A stretch of 35,518 nucleotides of DNA from CAZOKZ01 sp964580585 (lineage in GTDB: Bacteria > Sumerlaeota > Sumerlaeia > SLMS01 > JAHLLQ01), in assembly GCA_964580585.1 (NCBI GenBank), contig CAZOKZ010000045.1:1-35518 (forward strand), written 5' to 3'. How positions within the stretch are numbered: the stretch's first letter is position 1; each line of letters starts with the position of its first letter. The translations under genes were made by a program, and so were the position numbers. Of this stretch, positions 25,184-32,938 are shown piece after piece. The notes under the pieces were generated by a model. That model saw only the letters and a list, made by a program, of their open reading frames with translations. It searched no databases and was not told the origin of the DNA.

Positions 25184-26863
25184 CTACCGAAACGACCCGC
25201 TCGACCATGCATCGGCCTTCGATAAGCGTTCCCACGCAAGCAGGTAAGGACTGGTGGGAAACTGTTCGCGCAGGTCCTCGATTCGTTGGGTTGCTGCGTC
25301 GGGACGACGGGTTTTTCCCAGCGAGACGGCTTCGAAAAACAGCAAGTCGTCTTCCGCCGATTGTAAAACTATCTCGGGCAGATAAGCACGAATGCGCGGC
25401 ATTTTCGTCAGCGTTTCTTCCGCCTGTGGCGCAGTCACCGTTGCATCTTCAAAACTTTCGGCGTGCGCCATCAAATCGTAATACTCGTCGAGTGCGTATC
25501 GTTTGCGCGCATACGCCAGTTCACTTTGCAAACGCGCGCCTTCTTCTTCATCGAGAAGCGAATAATCGATTCCGTGTTCGCGATCGAAGGCTTCTTCGTA
25601 CCGTTGTTCGTCGAGCAGTTGTGTCACCGCTGCGTATGCTTGCTGGTTGTTGTACTCGGCCACTTGACGTCGCAAGTCTTCGTACCGCGTCAACAACGTT
25701 GGCGGTGCTTGCTGAGGTTGAAACCGTCCGAGGTATTCCGCCGAGCGCACTAAATCTTCGCGATGAAGCGATTCCTCTGCTTCGTCGAGCAAACGCGACT
25801 GCAACGTTTCGTTCCAGATTTTCCAACGGCTGCTGATCACTTCTTTCCGATCCAACAATCCTGCAATCGCCGTGGCGCGTTCAAAAAGCAATGCGGCTTC
25901 GTGCATTTTGTTTTCGTCCATGATCATCGTATCGAGATCGGCAAGCAACACGTCGAGTTGCCGTTCGCCTTTCTCGCGATAGGCGCCACGCGCTTCTTCT
26001 ATCAGTTGCGAATCATCGAACAGGCGATTGTATTCCGCAATATGGGATTCAAGGCGAGCGATACCCTGGGGAGTAAATTCATCCGGAACGGATTGCAGCA
26101 AATCGTCGTCGGCCATTGTGCGAATCAGACGACGTTTTTCCCAATAGAGGTGATCGTACACACCGGGCGGATGCCAGGAGCGAATGTCTTCGAGACTTTC
26201 AATCGCCTTGCCATATTCACGGTGCAGAATCTGGCGGTTCACTTCGCCGAATCGTTCTTCGAGCAACGTCGTGATGGTTTCTTCGAGAAACTGCGCGCTG
26301 GACTCCAACTCCGGGTCATCGATGGGACGCGCCAACTCGTCAATCAAACGCGTGCTGTTGGAAAGCTGGCGCAGTGCAAATTCCGACCACGCGGATTCGA
26401 CGGTTTCGGCTTCATGCGACGGCCAAACGGCGACTCCCAAAGCAATCACCGAAATCGATGCCACGCCCACAGACGCGGCGATAATAGCGCGCAATCGACG
26501 CGCCAGGGGAAGCGAACGCTTCAACTCGCCTAACTCGCTGATGTACTGAAACGCGCGTTTGCCTTCGGCGCGATGCTCCAGCACCAGCAGCCATTGTTTG
26601 CGGGCTTCCTCGGGCTGTTCCAGGCGGGCGTACAGCGTCCCCAGCAGCAGGTGCGCCTCGATCAGCGAATCGTCCAGTTGCAACGCACTGTTCAGCTCGG
26701 CAACCGCTTCGTTCGTGCGCCCGCGCTCGGCGTGTTCCAACGCCTTGTTATAGTGATTTTTGGCGCGATTGACGATCAACCGCAGCATGGACATGTCCTT
26801 GCCGCAGTGATAGCACTTCTCGCGGTCGTCGCGGTTTTCCGTCTGGCAATGAGGACAACGCAT
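25184..26863 (-). CDS. Zinc-ribbon/TPR membrane protein
   Basis: The 559-residue protein begins with a zinc ribbon (C3, C6, C17, C20: MRCPHCQTENRDDREKCYHC). TPR motifs follow (about residues 30-110; HYNKALEHAERGRTNEAVAEL and LLGTLYARLEQPEEARKQW), then a transmembrane helix (about 120-142). The rest is a long region of about 410 residues rich in Glu, Leu, Arg and Ala that looks alpha-helical (for example LLDEAEESLHREDLVRSAEYL). This layout puts the zinc ribbon and TPRs in the cytoplasm and the long helical part outside. Scaffolding of protein complexes is the usual TPR role. The particular partner is unknown. The ribosome-binding site is weak. Confidence 0.85.
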   Translation of the reverse strand: MRCPHCQTENRDDREKCYHCGKDMSMLRLIVNRAKNHYNKALEHAERGRTNEAVAELNSALQLDDSLIEAHLLLGTLYARLEQPEEARKQWLLVLEHRAEGKRAFQYISELGELKRSLPLARRLRAIIAASVGVASISVIALGVAVWPSHEAETVESAWSEFALRQLSNSTRLIDELARPIDDPELESSAQFLEETITTLLEERFGEVNRQILHREYGKAIESLEDIRSWHPPGVYDHLYWEKRRLIRTMADDDLLQSVPDEFTPQGIARLESHIAEYNRLFDDSQLIEEARGAYREKGERQLDVLLADLDTMIMDENKMHEAALLFERATAIAGLLDRKEVISSRWKIWNETLQSRLLDEAEESLHREDLVRSAEYLGRFQPQQAPPTLLTRYEDLRRQVAEYNNQQAYAAVTQLLDEQRYEEAFDREHGIDYSLLDEEEGARLQSELAYARKRYALDEYYDLMAHAESFEDATVTAPQAEETLTKMPRIRAYLPEIVLQSAEDDLLFFEAVSLGKTRRPDAATQRIEDLREQFPTSPYLLAWERLSKADAWSSGSFR

Positions 26864-26937
26864 GCAGTCAAAACCCGCCCGGTCGGTTTACTTCTTGAAC
26901 CAACGTGCATTTTTCGCCACCCGATCAAGACGGTCAA

Positions 26938-26952
26938 GCCCACAGTGTGGGC
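26938..26952. promoter_or_regulatory. Perfect palindrome, possible operator
   Basis: GCCCACAGTGTGGGC is an exact palindrome around a central base, located between two divergent genes (stop/start at 26863 and 27073). It has the size and symmetry of a dimeric regulator site. No regulator is identified. Confidence 0.35.
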
Positions 26953-27072
26953 AGAGAAGACAAAGTATTTGGATATTCGAAGCGGGCGATTGATTTCTAA
27001 CCGTTGCGCTGGCGGATGGGACTGGATAGGGATTGGTACTTGAAACGCAGGTACACGAAAAGAGTGGGTGAA

Positions 27073-27750
27073 ATGAAGGTCTGGCTAAAGAGAATTTTCA
27101 ATTCGATTATCTCATGGTTTGGGCCAAGGATTGGAATCGTCTTGATAGGTTCACTGATTCTGAATGGTGGACTGCTTCTGGTGGAATTGTACGTCGTGTC
27201 ACCGATCGGCTATGGGGGTATGTTACTCATCACTTTGACTCTGTTGGCAGCAATTCCTTTCCTTCTTGTCAGTCTGGTTACCATTCCAGTTTCTCTAATC
27301 GCTGCCATGTTCGAACGAATTCATCCACTCGCCTTTCGCATTCTGTTGGTTTCACTCCAACACGCGGCGTTGGGAATATTAGTTCTTTATGCGTATGGAT
27401 CGCTTCGTCGTGCTGGACAACTCAGAGTAATGCATAACGCCGAGCCCTTAATTGCTGCTATCCGACAATACGAATCGGACCAAGGCGTTGCCCCACAAGA
27501 ATTGGAGCAACTGATTCCCGATTATTTGTCAAAAATTCCATCGACGGGGTTGCCTGCATACTCAGAATATCAATACTGGCTACTCGATAAAAATGAGCTC
27601 GAAGAAAACACATGGACTATTTCGCTAAGAACTCCATTAATGCACGGGGATCTAAATTTTCTTCTCTACATGCCCAACGAAAACTATCCCCCACGAATAT
27701 ATGGAGGCTGGGTGGAACCCATCGAAAACTGGGCGTATGTGCATGAATGA
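27073..27750 (+). CDS. Membrane protein with pseudopilin-like C-terminal segment
   Basis: The 225-residue protein has three or four hydrophobic segments in its first 120 residues. A soluble end then reads AEPLIAAIRQYESDQGVAPQELEQL, followed by IPDYLSKIPSTG. The pattern 'I-x-x-A-I-x-x-Y-x-x-D-x-G-x-x-P-x-x-L-x-x-L-x-P-x-Y-L' is typical of the C-terminal domain of GspG-like pseudopilins. Here it follows a multi-helix membrane domain and lacks the type IV prepilin leader. The start at 27073 is chosen because residues before it (from 27004) look non-coding. It is not in an obvious secretion operon. Base use is more AT-rich than in the neighbouring genes. Confidence 0.65.
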   Translation: MKVWLKRIFNSIISWFGPRIGIVLIGSLILNGGLLLVELYVVSPIGYGGMLLITLTLLAAIPFLLVSLVTIPVSLIAAMFERIHPLAFRILLVSLQHAALGILVLYAYGSLRRAGQLRVMHNAEPLIAAIRQYESDQGVAPQELEQLIPDYLSKIPSTGLPAYSEYQYWLLDKNELEENTWTISLRTPLMHGDLNFLLYMPNENYPPRIYGGWVEPIENWAYVHE

Positions 27751-27792
27751 TTTTCCCGCATAGCTAAATATACTAATCCGAAAGGCCTTTCC

Positions 27793-28800
27793 GTGACCAA
27801 CACCCCTTCGTCCGACTCCCCCGCTTCTCCGTCCCCCAAGAGAGCAACCGCCGAGGACATCGCCCGCCTTCTCTCTGCCCGCGACCGCATTCTGATCGTC
27901 AGCCACTTGCGTCCTGACGGCGATTGCCTGGGCTCGACGGCGGGACTTTACACAGGCTTGGCACGCATGGGCAAAACCGTGGCCGCGTACAACGCCTCGG
28001 GAGTCAGCGAATACCTCAGCTTTATTCCCAACGTCGATTGCGTGCAAACGGCGCTGCCCGATTGGACGCCGGAAGTGACCGTGTTCGTCGATTGCGGCGG
28101 CGTGGGGCGCGTGTCGCCGGATTTCAAGCCGCAGGGTCTTGTCGTGAATATCGATCACCACGCGACAAACGATGCGTTCGGCGAGGTGAACTATATCGAC
28201 ACGCGCGCGTGCGCCGTTGGCGAACAGATTTTCCACGTCCTCAACGCGCTTGAGGTCGAGATCACGCCAGACATCGCAACGGCACTGTACGTGTCCGTTG
28301 CGGCGGACACAGGTTGTTTCCGTTACTCGAGCACCAACGCGCATACGTTTGAAATCGCCGCGCAACTGGTGGAAAAAGGCGCCGCGCCCGCCGATGTGAG
28401 CATCAGTCTTTTCGAGTCGAAAACGCGCGAAGAAATTTTCCTCACCGCGCGCTGTATGTCGCGCTTGCAATACGACTGCGACGGGCGAATGAGCTGGTCG
28501 GAACTGCGCTGGGCGGACTTCGAGGAAGTCGGCGGCATTCAGCACGAACCCGAAGGGCTTTCGACGGATATCCGCGCAATTCGCGGGGTCGAAATCGGTA
28601 TCTTGTTCCGTGAATTGAAAGGCAAAGGCATCCGCGCGGGCTTTCGCGGCAAAGGCAACGTCGATTGTGCGGCGCTGGCGCAAATGCTCGGTGGCGGCGG
28701 ACACTTTAACGCGGCGGGGTACTTTGACGGAGAAGCGGAGTACGAAGCCGAACGCGACCGGATATTGGGACTGGCGCGGGATTTGGTGCTGAAGAGTTAG
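27793..28800 (+). CDS. nrnA: DHH-family phosphoesterase, NrnA-like
   Basis: The 335-residue enzyme matches NrnA, which degrades short oligoribonucleotides and, in many lineages, also dephosphorylates 3'-phosphoadenosine-5'-phosphate (PAP). The motifs are in order: VSHLRPDGDCLGS (H38, D42, D44), VDCGG, IDHHATND (D121-H123, the DHH motif) and a C-terminal DHHA1 domain with GGGGHFNAAG (from residue 300). These bind two manganese ions and the phosphate. The PAP activity would fit the sulfotransferase at 7745, whose by-product is PAP; that link is inference. Translation begins at GTG with GAAAGG upstream. The first 20 residues are Ser/Pro-rich. Confidence 0.92.
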   Translation: MTNTPSSDSPASPSPKRATAEDIARLLSARDRILIVSHLRPDGDCLGSTAGLYTGLARMGKTVAAYNASGVSEYLSFIPNVDCVQTALPDWTPEVTVFVDCGGVGRVSPDFKPQGLVVNIDHHATNDAFGEVNYIDTRACAVGEQIFHVLNALEVEITPDIATALYVSVAADTGCFRYSSTNAHTFEIAAQLVEKGAAPADVSISLFESKTREEIFLTARCMSRLQYDCDGRMSWSELRWADFEEVGGIQHEPEGLSTDIRAIRGVEIGILFRELKGKGIRAGFRGKGNVDCAALAQMLGGGGHFNAAGYFDGEAEYEAERDRILGLARDLVLKS

Positions 28801-29218
28801 ACAGGATGAACGGGATGAACTTGGGCGAATCTCATCTTTGTTGCCAACGATTAGAAGATTCACCACGAAGGCACGAAGACACAAAGGGGCACAAAGAAAA
28901 AAGCATAACAATTTATTTCATCTAAAGCCACTCGATAAAAGCAGGATCGTCTCGTTCAATGAAGGTTTTTTCGACCGTTCGTCCTCGAAGAGCGAGAAAA
29001 TCCTACGCCACACGAAAGGTTCTTCGTGTTTTCTTTGTGCCTTCCAGCTTGTCCGCCATAGCCTTGGCGCAGGCGGGTGCCTTCGTGGTTTGCTTTTTTT
29101 TTTCTTCGTCTTGGTTGCAAATTCAAGATGCGCCCGATGAACTTTCAATTTCATCTTACCGCTTGCCATTGGTCAATCCTCTCGTGGACAAACGCGCATC
29201 CAAGTTGATTAGAAGATT
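28801..29218. repeat. Nested intergenic repeat block with flanking direct repeats
   Basis: After the short repeat GGATGAACGGGATGAAC (28803-28819), a direct copy of GATTAGAAGATT (28849-28860) precedes CACCACGAAGGCACGAAG and related sequence (28861-28905). An inverted, imperfect copy occurs at 29021-29092. A second element, GTCCGCCATAGCCTTGGCG and flanks, is nested within it (about 29045-29077). The block ends with another exact GATTAGAAGATT (29207-29218). The sequences of this type are, from my recollection, common between genes in many environmental bacterial genomes and give spurious proteins that start FTTKARRH. No gene is supported here. Confidence 0.75.
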
Positions 29219-29239
29219 TCAGGAGAAGGATTCAGGCGA

Positions 29240-29905
29240 ATGGAAGACAGTGTTTTTGTACGAACCGAATCCGAATGCACGGGCGAACGCGTCAGTGCGA
29301 GTGTCTATAATCTGGTCATCGGAGCGGTGCTGTGTTGGGGGTTTTTTGTTAATTACTTGATGGTAAAGTTGATCCCCTACGAAGCCATCGCCAGCGTTCC
29401 GCCGTTGGCATTTTTCATCGGCTACATCGTCTCGTGTTTTGCTGGTATTTTCATGTTCCAAAAATCCGATTCGCCGGTCATCAGCTTCATCGGGTACAAC
29501 CTCGTCGTGATTCCGTTCGGGTTTATCATCAACCTCGTCGTAGCCCGATATAACCCGTATATTGTGGCGGACGCGATTCGCATCACGGGAATTGTCACCG
29601 TTTTCATGATGATCACCAGCAGCATGATTCCGCGGTTTTTTCTGAAAATCGGGTGGGCGTTGACGATTTCGCTCATTATCGTCATCATTGTCGAGGTGAT
29701 TGAATTTTTTATCTTCGGCATGCACCATGGCATTTTGGACTGGGTGGTCGCCGTGATCTTTTGCGGTTATATCGGTTACGATTGGGCGCGGGCGAACGCG
29801 ATTCCCAAAACGATCGACAACGCTGTCGATAGCGCCGCGTCGCTTTACATCGACATCATCAATTTGTTCCTGCGAATTTTGCGGATTCTGGGACGAAGCC
29901 GCTGA
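29240..29905 (+). CDS. Bax inhibitor-1 (TMBIM/YccA-type) membrane protein
   Basis: The 221-residue protein has about six transmembrane helices and a C-terminal re-entrant helix. It has the family signature near the end: DWVVAVIFCGYIGYDWARA, then DNAVDSAASLYIDIINLFL and LRILGRSR. BI-1 relatives in bacteria (YetJ, YccA) are proposed pH-sensitive calcium leak channels or modulators of the membrane protease FtsH. Bacterial family members are usually 220-240 residues, so this is full length. AGGAGAAGG lies upstream of the ATG. It converges on the M16 peptidase gene; a strong hairpin lies between. Which role applies here is not known. Confidence 0.8.
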   Translation: MEDSVFVRTESECTGERVSASVYNLVIGAVLCWGFFVNYLMVKLIPYEAIASVPPLAFFIGYIVSCFAGIFMFQKSDSPVISFIGYNLVVIPFGFIINLVVARYNPYIVADAIRITGIVTVFMMITSSMIPRFFLKIGWALTISLIIVIIVEVIEFFIFGMHHGILDWVVAVIFCGYIGYDWARANAIPKTIDNAVDSAASLYIDIINLFLRILRILGRSR

Positions 29906-29910
29906 TTTTT

Positions 29911-29953
29911 TTCACCGCAAAGGCGCGAAGCCACAAAGCTTCGCAAAGAAAAT
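29911..29953. repeat. Third copy of the CACC-GCAAAGGC-type intergenic repeat
   Basis: The stretch TTCACCGCAAAGGCGCGAAG, followed by CCACAAAGCTTCGCAAAG, is related to the repeats at 28861 and 29021. It sits directly between the BI-1 stop and the hairpin at 29959. Confidence 0.6.
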
Positions 29954-29958
29954 CAAGG

Positions 29959-29990
29959 GGGGGGACGGAGCACCTATACTCCGTCCCCCC
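29959..29990. terminator. Strong hairpin, probable bidirectional terminator
   Basis: GGGGGGACGGAG (29959-29970) pairs perfectly with CTCCGTCCCCCC (29979-29990) around the eight-base loop CACCTATA. The plus side is followed by TTCTCTTT. The minus side is followed by TTGATTTTCTTT. It separates the convergent BI-1 and M16 genes. Both arms contain the decamer that is over-represented in this window. Confidence 0.75.
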
Positions 29991-30026
29991 TTCTCTTTGA
30001 ATTCCTTGTTTCCCGTAGTTAAGTAG

Positions 30027-31295
30027 CTACGAAACCTCGTGTTTCGTCTCGTCGCTGGCATCTTCCTCCAGCGGTCCGACGAGCGAGAGCGTGAATTCAC
30101 GTTCGGCATACATGCCTTCGGCCAGTGCGCGCAGTTCTTCGCCTGTGACGGCCCGCACGCGCGAAACGATTTCCTCGTCGGTCAGCCAATATTCGTCGCA
30201 CAGTTCGCGTTCGCAATTGCGCGCCGAATGGAACATGTTGCTTTCCAGACTGAGCAGGAAGCTGCGGATTGCCTGGCGTTTGGCGGTTTCCAGTTCTTCT
30301 TCGGTGGGAGCTTCGGTGGCAATCAACGCGATTTGTTCACGGCAAAGATCGAGCACTTCGTCGATATTGGATTCCGTCGTCGCGCCATAAATCATCTGAT
30401 ACCCTTCGGTGGGCGTCAGATGACCATTCGATGCGATGGTGTATGCAAGACCACGCTTTTCACGTACTTCGTTGAACAAGCGCGATCCCATTCCGCCGCC
30501 CAAGATCAGGTCGAGTAGCACAAAGGCAAACCGGCGCGGATCGGTTCGTTTGATGGCTTCGCAACCAAGGCAGAATTGCACCTGCTCGAGGTCGCGATTG
30601 ACCACCACGCGCCCAGGTTGACCGACGGCAGGCGCTTCCACGGGCTGAGGGTTCGATGGCAGTGCAGGACGATCGAAATAACGACGCAAGAGCGCCTCGG
30701 TTTCATCGAGTTCCAACGCTCCGGCCATCGAGACGATGATGTTCGAGGGGTGAAGAAGTTCCTGCCAATACGTGTTCAGGTCTTCGTGCGTGAAACGCGA
30801 TACGGATTCCGGCGTTCCTAAAATCGGACGTCCCAACGGATGCGGCATCCACAGTTTCTGGAGAAAATTATCGAAACAAAGGTCTTCGGGCGAGTCGTTA
30901 TATTCGGCGATTTCCTCGAGAATCACGCCACGTTCGCGCTCGAGTTCTTTGGCGGGAAACGAACTGGCGAGCAACATATCGGCGAGCAAATCGATGGCGT
31001 CGGGCATGTCTTCGGCAATGACACGCGTGTAAAGACGCACCATGTCGTTGCTCGTCGAGGCATTCATGCCACCACCCTGAAGGTTGATTTCGCGCGCGAT
31101 TTGGTTCAGATCGCGATTCGGCGTGCCTTTGAACAGCATGTGCTCGATGAAATGTGTCATTCCGCCATGGCTGGCGGGTTCGTGGCGGCTGCCTTTGCTG
31201 ACGGAAAAATTAATCGCCACCGAAGAGCTGTCCGCCCGTTTATCGAGCAGCAGCCGCGCTCCGTTATCGAGTTCAATGCGCCGAAATTCACCCAT
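30027..31295 (-). CDS. M16 family zinc metallopeptidase (processing-protease-like)
   Basis: The 422-residue protein has the inverted zinc motif HFIEH (H48, E51, H52) preceded by a conserved N-terminal strand (MGEFRRIELDNGARLLLDK). The second zinc ligand region follows as ERGVILEEIAEYNDSPED. The C-terminal half is the inactive M16 domain, with GGGMGSRLFNEVREKRGLAY, the usual family 'R-x-K-x-GLAY' block. At this size it is like bacterial MPP-type/PqqL-related peptidases that work as one active and one inactive domain in a dimer. There is no signal peptide, so it probably acts in the cytoplasm. The start at 31295 is chosen because homology begins there; a longer frame to 31688 is not supported. 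Confidence 0.92.
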   Translation of the reverse strand: MGEFRRIELDNGARLLLDKRADSSSVAINFSVSKGSRHEPASHGGMTHFIEHMLFKGTPNRDLNQIAREINLQGGGMNASTSNDMVRLYTRVIAEDMPDAIDLLADMLLASSFPAKELERERGVILEEIAEYNDSPEDLCFDNFLQKLWMPHPLGRPILGTPESVSRFTHEDLNTYWQELLHPSNIIVSMAGALELDETEALLRRYFDRPALPSNPQPVEAPAVGQPGRVVVNRDLEQVQFCLGCEAIKRTDPRRFAFVLLDLILGGGMGSRLFNEVREKRGLAYTIASNGHLTPTEGYQMIYGATTESNIDEVLDLCREQIALIATEAPTEEELETAKRQAIRSFLLSLESNMFHSARNCERELCDEYWLTDEEIVSRVRAVTGEELRALAEGMYAEREFTLSLVGPLEEDASDETKHEVS

Positions 31296-31510
31296 GCGTT
31301 TTCTCAATCCCTGGAAAAAATCCCCACCGGCACGCGCCAGTGACGTCTGTGCCCCCAAGGGTTGCGGAATGCGCCGGGAAGTCAAGCCGTCTATTCGGTG
31401 ATTGAAATATCGGATTATTGCCTTACGGGTTTTCCAGCACCCTGTAAACGCCCTCTTGCAACCGCGTTTGAAAGGTCTGCAAAATAGTTGGCGAAAGGAC
31501 ACGCTGTCCC

Positions 31511-32848
31511 ATGCGTCGCGACGCGCCAGAAAACCTTCATTTGCCCGAAGGGCAAAACTACGACTGCCTGCAATGTGGGGATTCGTGTCACATTTTCTGG
31601 GAAATCCCGGTGGATGCGGAATCCGAACGCGCCATGATTGCTCTGGGCGCAGCCGAATACCTGCAGCGAAAACCCGAGCGTGGCGCATTCGAGGCTAGTG
31701 CCTTCGATTCCAGCAAACGCGTGCTGTGCAAAGCCACCGATGGCGCATGCGTGTTTCTGAACGGAGAAAACCTTTGCGCCCTGCACGCCGCCAAGGGGCC
31801 AGAAGCCAAACCCCAGGCGTGTCGCGATTTTCCGTTCCGATACGTGGATACGTCGAACGGCGAATATGTCGGCGTATCGTTCGCCTGCACTGCGGTGTTG
31901 AAAAATCACGGCACACCGGTCGCCGATCAAGCCGCACCGCTCGCCGAATCGTACCGCGAATCGCTTCATGTACGAGCGACGGAAACTCGTCCCGCCCTGA
32001 CCGGTCGAATTTCTATCGATTTCGAGGCATACCTGGAGATTGAACAGGCATTGGACGAAATACTGGCGTTGCCGAATCTGGCAATCGGACAACGACTGCT
32101 TTGCCAATCGATCCTGATGGACGTCATCGTGCGTGCGTTCCAAGCGGCCCGTCATCCAGACGCAACAACTGCGTCCCTGAGCGTCGAGGAACAGCAATCG
32201 GCGGCCTCTGCCAACGACTGCGACATTGCACGCGGCGCAGTCGATTTGTTCCGCCGCGACAAGTGGGGACGGTTGATCCTGATGGCGATGAAACGAGGCG
32301 ATGCTCCTGCGCTTCAACGTGCGTTTCTCGGATTGGCGACAACGTTTCGCCAGGCGCTCGGCCAGCGTACCAATCGCGCACGCGCATTGCTTGCGATTGC
32401 AAAGCACTACGCGAGCCACGCGATGAAAATGGGAAAGGTACGCCTCGATCCACTCGATAAGCGGTTTTCTTACAACCGCTTCCGTACCGATTGGATTGCT
32501 CCCAAGCCGGGAACGGAAGCCGACGCGCTCCTGACACGGTATTTTCAACACGCATTGTTTCGCAAAGATCTGTTGCTTGCGGAAACACTGGTTTCCGGTC
32601 ATCGGTTTCAACTGATGAACTTTGCGCTGACCAATTGGTACGCGGTTGGGTCGCGCGCGAACGCTGCCGAGACGCCTTCCGACCTGGAGGCTTACGAGCA
32701 GGCGATACGCAACGTCGAATTGTTTTACGCTCACCACAGTCTGTTTACGCAATTTTTAGAAAACCAGCCCGTGCTCGGCACGCTCGTCGATTCTGTGCTT
32801 CACAATCCGAGATTCGCTGCCGCGATGACGGGCAAACCGGTGAAGTAA
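31511..32848 (+). CDS. YkgJ/FliB-type cysteine-cluster protein
   Basis: The 445-residue protein has the iron- or zinc-binding cysteine cluster family pattern: C19, C22 and C26 in DCLQCGDSC, then CVFLNGENLCALH and QACRDFPFRYV. This is the YkgJ/FliB domain. FliB methylates lysine in flagellin; most YkgJ proteins have no assigned role. After about residue 150 comes an alpha-helical region of 300 residues with no recognisable signature, as in FliB-like proteins with extended C-termini. The ATG has GAAAGGA 13 bases upstream. It is divergent from the M16 gene, and the kinase gene begins 90 bases after its stop. No flagellar gene is present in the window. Confidence 0.85.
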   Translation: MRRDAPENLHLPEGQNYDCLQCGDSCHIFWEIPVDAESERAMIALGAAEYLQRKPERGAFEASAFDSSKRVLCKATDGACVFLNGENLCALHAAKGPEAKPQACRDFPFRYVDTSNGEYVGVSFACTAVLKNHGTPVADQAAPLAESYRESLHVRATETRPALTGRISIDFEAYLEIEQALDEILALPNLAIGQRLLCQSILMDVIVRAFQAARHPDATTASLSVEEQQSAASANDCDIARGAVDLFRRDKWGRLILMAMKRGDAPALQRAFLGLATTFRQALGQRTNRARALLAIAKHYASHAMKMGKVRLDPLDKRFSYNRFRTDWIAPKPGTEADALLTRYFQHALFRKDLLLAETLVSGHRFQLMNFALTNWYAVGSRANAAETPSDLEAYEQAIRNVELFYAHHSLFTQFLENQPVLGTLVDSVLHNPRFAAAMTGKPVK

Positions 32849-32938
32849 AACAAACGAAAAACGCTGGCGTCCTTGCGAGAAGTTTGCGATGGTCGGGAAA
32901 CTTGTTGTATCGTTCTCACCTCGGAAGGTCGCACGCGG

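Noticed and set aside
27652..28911. 419-codon minus-strand frame opposite the NrnA-like gene
   Set aside because: Antisense to a well-supported DHH phosphoesterase; its start lies in the intergenic repeat.
28838..29140. 100-codon open frame reading FTTKARRHKGAQ at its start
   Set aside because: It is a translation of the intergenic repeat and its inverted copy. FTTKARRH-type proteins are a known class of spurious annotation from such repeats.
29912..30109. 65-codon minus-strand frame ending FAKLCGFAPLR
   Set aside because: Formed by the M16 gene end, the terminator hairpin and the intergenic repeat; this type of ending is another repeat artefact.
31415..32752. 445-codon minus-strand frame opposite the YkgJ-type gene
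   Set aside because: A shadow of the plus-strand gene, whose cysteine cluster is convincing. The minus-strand translation has no recognisable domain.
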